Source: Epiperipatus broadwayi
Lineage: Eukaryota > Onychophora > Udeonychophora > Euonychophora > Peripatidae
NCBI GenBank assembly: GCA_028023455.1
Contig: JAQFVV010006310.1
Coordinates: 1,492,001 to 1,556,000 of the forward strand
DNA: 64,000 nucleotides
Direction: 5' to 3'
A program made the translations under genes and the position numbers. The notes below the pieces were generated by a model that was not told the origin of the DNA, searched no databases, and was given only the letters and a program-made list of their open reading frames with translations. Below, piece after piece: positions 59,637 through 64,000 of this stretch; the first letter of the stretch is position 1; every line of letters begins with the position of its first letter.

Positions 59637-60453
59637 GGATCCATTGGCAACACAAGAACCAGTACAGTCCATGGAATCAGAGATGATTCAGCTAGAATCC
59701 ATCAAATAGAGAAAAATTATTCAGAAGAGAAACAATTCACAGTTACTATTGAAACACTATGCATTTATGAAAGAAATGCAACAGAGAAGTGAATTGCAGC
59801 AAAATAAAAAAGTTAAAGAATTTAATGAATGGTGTAGAAAATTTGAAGAAAATAAAGAATATAAAAAATGGAATAAATGAGAGTTTGAATTTAATTAAGG
59901 AACCTAAAATAGTTGATTAAAAAAAAGTAAAGATTAGAAGAAAAAAAACTTTTATAAATGAAAATGAAAGGAAAGCTTTGTTTGATTTGTTGCAACATAA
60001 GATAAAAGATAATTATAGTAGTAATGAAGTTTAAGAATTTTGCAGAAGAATGCCAGAGTTCATTGTTTAAGGAATCTTTTGAGATTTTCCCCATTAAGAA
60101 AAAAGATGAATTTAGCTGCCTAAATATTAAAAGCAAGAATAATAAAGACTGTGAAGAAAATTAAAAATAGAAGTGCTCAATATTGTAAAGCCTACAAAAT
60201 AAAAAGGTTAAATAATATAAAAAGGATACAACACTCTAATAATATTCTGAAATTGAATAATTGGACTATTCCTGACAGATTGTCAAGTTCCACTGTCAGT
60301 GTGAAGAATTTTAAAAAAAGAGGAAACAGGAAAAAGAAAAAATCAAAGATCCACTTCAGAGTGAAGAAAATATATATTTTTGCATCATCCCAAATGATAT
60401 CGTCATTACTAAAGAAATACCTGGAGAGGCAAAATTTGATTTTAGAAGAATAA
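59637..60453 (+). pseudogene. unidentified decayed Lys/Glu-rich coding stretch
   Basis: From ATG 59637 the frame reads MDPLATQEPVQSMESEMIQL, hits a stop, and continues with LLKHYAFMKEMQQRSELQQN and VKEFNEWCRKFEENKEYKKW. After further stops and shifts come KTFINENERKALFDLLQHK and KNFAEECQSSLFKES, then an open frame, 60151-60453, rich in Lys, Arg and Asn. The charged, helix-like composition and purine bias stand out from the flanks and look like a decayed coding sequence, for example a LINE ORF1 or another transposon protein. I recognise no family, so it may also be chance. Confidence 0.3.
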
Positions 60454-61256
60454 GAGATGACTTATTCTCTATCCTGTATCTGTTTAAAATAAATGATTTA
60501 AAGAAAAATGAAATTTTATAATGTGTAAAATATATGACAATACCAAAAGTGATATTAAAATTAACCAGCTTGATAAAAATCAAAAATGATTTTTAAGGAT
60601 AACATTGGAAAAAAGTATTTAATATTTGAGTGATAAATAGATGGTGTCAACAGCTATAAAACATGACCAGAATGGATAGATTTATTTCTGCAGAGAATTA
60701 AAGAACTTTCTACCAAAGTTCAGATATATTTTACTTCGGAATTTTATCATGTACATGAGACATTATGTTCTCATGTGACATTTTGAAGTGTATCTTGGGT
60801 GCTACCACAATATTTTTTTTCAAGGGTTTACCCATCTGTAAAGTTCAGAGGAAGTACATTGCCATTTGAGTGTTTGTTGAATTTATCAATTTCTAAGACT
60901 AAATAAATGGAACAAGGCTTATATTTGATTTTTGAGATGTGAGTAGCTTAACAGAAGTCAAACTGAGATAAGTATTCTAGTGTTCATGCTTCATTATATA
61001 ATCTTAATGTCTTATGGTTGAATTTTTATAAATCTTAGAGCTGAAATCCTATTAATTCTTTATACAGTTTAACATCAGTCAAATCTCTGAGCAGTGAAAT
61101 CATGAACATATGTATTCTGTAAAATACTACTTATGAAAAGGACTGAAATAAAAAATTAATTAGAGAAATAAAAGTTAACATTTTTTGCAGTAAATGTAGA
61201 AATGAGAAAAGAAGAGTTATACTGTCCCATCGTCTCAATTTAAAGAGAAAGGATTT
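60454..61256. other. unassigned AT-rich DNA
   Basis: Weak coding-like fragments (PEWIDLFLQRIKELSTKVQI at about 60670-60730) may continue the preceding stretch. No family was recognised. Confidence 0.3.
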
Positions 61257-63030
61257 ATAACTAAACAAATCTGATAACAGCTTGAAATAGTTATATGAAA
61301 CAAAATTTAATAAAAAAACTTATATAAATTGAGAAATAAATATATAAACTGCCTAAAAAATTAAAAGAAAAGTTAGTTTATGCATTTAATCATATTAAAT
61401 ATTTTATAAAGATACTTTGTAATATATGAAAAAGAATAAAATAATAAATTGTACAATAAAGAAAGGAAAATTGTTTTGATACATAAAAATTTTTTAATTA
61501 GGTAGTTTAAAAAAATATAAAGCATTTTGAATCCTGTTTGATCTGCCTTCTAAATGAAAGTTTGAATTAAAAAAAAACCTTGTCAATTCCTAAAGTAAAT
61601 TTGATGGTAAATATTTAAAATAAGTTAATAAAAAAAGTTATGAATCAAATTTTAAAAATCTGCAACAATTTTTTATCGCTAAGTAAGGTAAATAGAGGAA
61701 ACAAAACTTTTTTTCTTTCATTCGTTTATGTGTCAAATCATGATAAAATATCTGTAAATGTCTTTCCACAATATGTTGTGAAGGAAATAAAAAAAAAATT
61801 TCCAAAAAAACGTGTAAAGAAACAGGTGTCAAACTTGTAACTAGCTGGTGATGAATATGTTGTTTAGAAAATGTGTTGAACAACATCAAATAAGAATAAG
61901 TCTAAAACAGCAAGTTAGTCAGTCCAGTCAGGCAGTCTAGTTTATTCTAGTTTTATCTAAAGACAACTCAAGCAGTGATTCTATACTGAGAAGAAAAACT
62001 GCTGGTTAAAATTGTTTTCCACTATAACTTGGATAGCTATATCTTATGTTTTACAGTATTTTTCAATATTCCACTTATAACAGAAAATATGATGTCTTTA
62101 TCTAACAAGACCATCTAATATCTGTGACTAGATAACTCAAAAACCACACCAGTCAGAACACCTGAGAATACAATTGAATCCAGAAACAAACACTGAAGTT
62201 TGTCAAAACCAGCCATTGTTTGCTTTAATAATGCCATGAAGAAACAAGGGACAATACTATACTCTGTCTAATGACATCAATGCTCCTGTATTTCCTATCT
62301 AACATCACCAGTGCATCAGGAAGATTACTATGTTTGGAGGAACTAATGAAGACATTTGTAAATGTATTAAAAGATTGAGATCTGTAGAAAACCATGTTTT
62401 GGAATTGTTTAAATATTTCATGTGGTAAGATCTTATCATTATATATTATAAAGCCTTAAATTTAAAATATTTATTATCTTTAATATTTTGTAAATCTTTG
62501 GTACTGTGGATATTTCTGCTAGTTTTGCAGAAATGACATCTCTAGCAGTGGCAGTACACTATCTCCACCAGTACCAAATCTTTTAATGTAAATATATAAG
62601 CAACATATATTCATTGTTAATAAATTATTTTTTAATCCATTTAATTTGCTTTTCAAACTCAATACAAACATTAAGCTTTTAACATCCACTATGCTAATAA
62701 TATTCACAACCCTGAGAAATTATTTAATAGACTGGAGAACATGCAGGATGATAGTAATAATTTAAAATGATAATCAGGCATTAATAAATTTTCCAAAAGT
62801 AAACTTTCTATTCAGAAGGTTTTGGCACCTTAAAGTTTTACTTTTTATTATTGAAACTAGAAAAACAAATTAAACATTCTTTTGGGAGGATTTATACTTA
62901 TATTAAATCATTATCACATTGGTTAATATTATATATATTTGAATCATTTTTATTTAAATTTTATTAAATCATTCAAAATTCACCTAATATAAATATTTAT
63001 TTGGAATAAAAATTTACCATAACATATTTG
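61257..63030. repeat. duplicated module Z, copy 2
   Basis: Direct repeat of 57430-59165. It keeps the same order of landmarks over its whole length, with numerous substitutions and indels, so the duplication is old. It also has an extra segment at about 62500-62580 absent from copy 1. Confidence 0.7.
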
Positions 63031-64000
63031 TATTACCGTTACAATATATTAAGTTTTATGATAGTTATACATTAAGTATCATAGACATATATTTTATCAT
63101 GCATGTGTATATTCAATTTCAAATATTATATTAATTCCATTATATATATAATTGTTTCCATTAAACTAATGTTAAACTATTTTTATTATCGAGTCATTGT
63201 ATCCTGTTTGTATTCCTTATTTTACTTACTAAATATTTATATTTATTTTTTCCAATCTCCTCATTTGAAGTCATGATATGGACAAAATGTTAAGTAAGTT
63301 ATCTGGAATTCAAATCAGAGAAAGAAATTGAAGAAAGTGTGATTCTGAGTATAAAAAATGTGAAACTTATAGTTTTATGTTAAATTTTAATGTTATCAGA
63401 CATTTGACTTAATATTATGAACATAAAAATTAATTGAAAATTCTATTAGTTAGATATTATTAAGGTTTCTTCTAAAGATAAATCTGGTAGTAATTTTGAA
63501 TCATATAAGTTATTTACCACTTAGAGAGGAAATGTCTAGAAGTTATTTAGTGGCCACCAAAGTCAGGAAAGCTCATATGTAAATAAAAAGGTAAAATTGT
63601 AAAAAAATGATTATTTTTTGATATTCTATTGTTTCTGTATATTCTGTTAAATAACATTTTTATAGAATTCATTTTATTTTAATTTACGAATATTATTTTA
63701 TGGAATTACTTGTAGAAATCTCTTATTCACACAATGACCCTGTTTATATATATATAAGTATTTTATTTCAAAACGTTTCATCATTTTATAACATAATGGA
63801 AGGGGGAAATAGAGAAATATATACAGTAATAAAAAACAAGTTTTGATAAAAAGAACAATTTAGTGTTTTTTGAAAAAAAAAAAGAAAGTGTTTAGAGATC
63901 ATTATCAGTGACTTCTACAGATTTTAAAAATATAGGTAAAAAGAATAAAACTTGTCAGAAATAATAAAAGGATTTATAGAAAAAAAATGATTGGGTTAAT
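63031..64000. other. unassigned AT-rich DNA
   Basis: No features recognised to the window edge. Confidence 0.4.

Noticed and set aside
1-64000. CRISPR arrays, phage or bacterial defence systems
   Set aside because: No regularly spaced short repeats or prokaryotic gene organisation; the content is eukaryotic transposons.

Overview
This is AT-rich animal (bilaterian-type) nuclear DNA built almost entirely of transposable-element remains. There are no operons, no ribosome-binding sites and no dense coding. I recognise no host protein-coding exon, and no functional tRNA or rRNA gene. The mixture of RTE-like LINEs, a Merlin DNA transposon and several Penelope-like elements (PLEs) fits an invertebrate such as an arthropod, mollusc or flatworm. 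The sequence alone does not let me name the species.

Layout, left to right. 1-2303: 5' half of a young, nearly intact RTE-like LINE on the minus strand, with one stop codon between endonuclease and reverse transcriptase; it runs off the left edge. 2304-6765: a long inverted repeat (arms about 1.09 kb) enclosing a broken Merlin transposase. 8.6-10.2 kb: a Merlin-derived scrap, a less AT-rich patch with a perfect hairpin and a CTCF-like site, and an old foldback repeat. 12.8-14.9 kb: a second, 5'-truncated LINE copy flanked by a 9-bp duplication. 19.9-24.8 kb: a third, old LINE copy interrupted by a hAT-like element that is itself interrupted by a foldback element (three-level nesting). 28.9-31.2 kb: relic of another LINE family, again with a foldback relic inside it. 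32.6-34.0 kb: a Penelope-like element arranged head-to-head, with both GIY-YIG endonuclease arms open and a clear target-site duplication. 35.0-36.6 kb: a second, more rearranged PLE. 39.5-40.2 kb: a tandem of the foldback unit. 43.6-56.1 kb: a patchwork of old duplicated non-coding modules, with a third PLE relic at 45.7-46.2 kb. 57.4-63.0 kb: a 1.75-kb module duplicated in direct orientation around a Lys/Glu-rich decayed coding stretch.

The most interesting feature is a roughly 455-bp repeat unit, found as a palindrome (20810-21754), as a tandem (39500-40165) and as two older relics (about 9.4-10.2 and 29.9-30.4 kb). Each group of copies carries a type-I hammerhead-ribozyme-like motif at the same place. 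In the best copy (20915-20969, minus) the motif has both strict core boxes, a GUC cleavage triplet, a 6-bp perfect stem I with a further 4-bp helix, and a self-complementary stem III like that of dimeric hammerheads. Unit length, tandem arrangement and ribozyme resemble animal retrozymes, the non-autonomous relatives of Penelope-like elements. The PLE at 32.6 kb carries a degenerate motif of the same kind in both arms, which makes PLEs the natural candidate for the machinery that mobilised the units. All repeat boundaries and identities were judged by eye.
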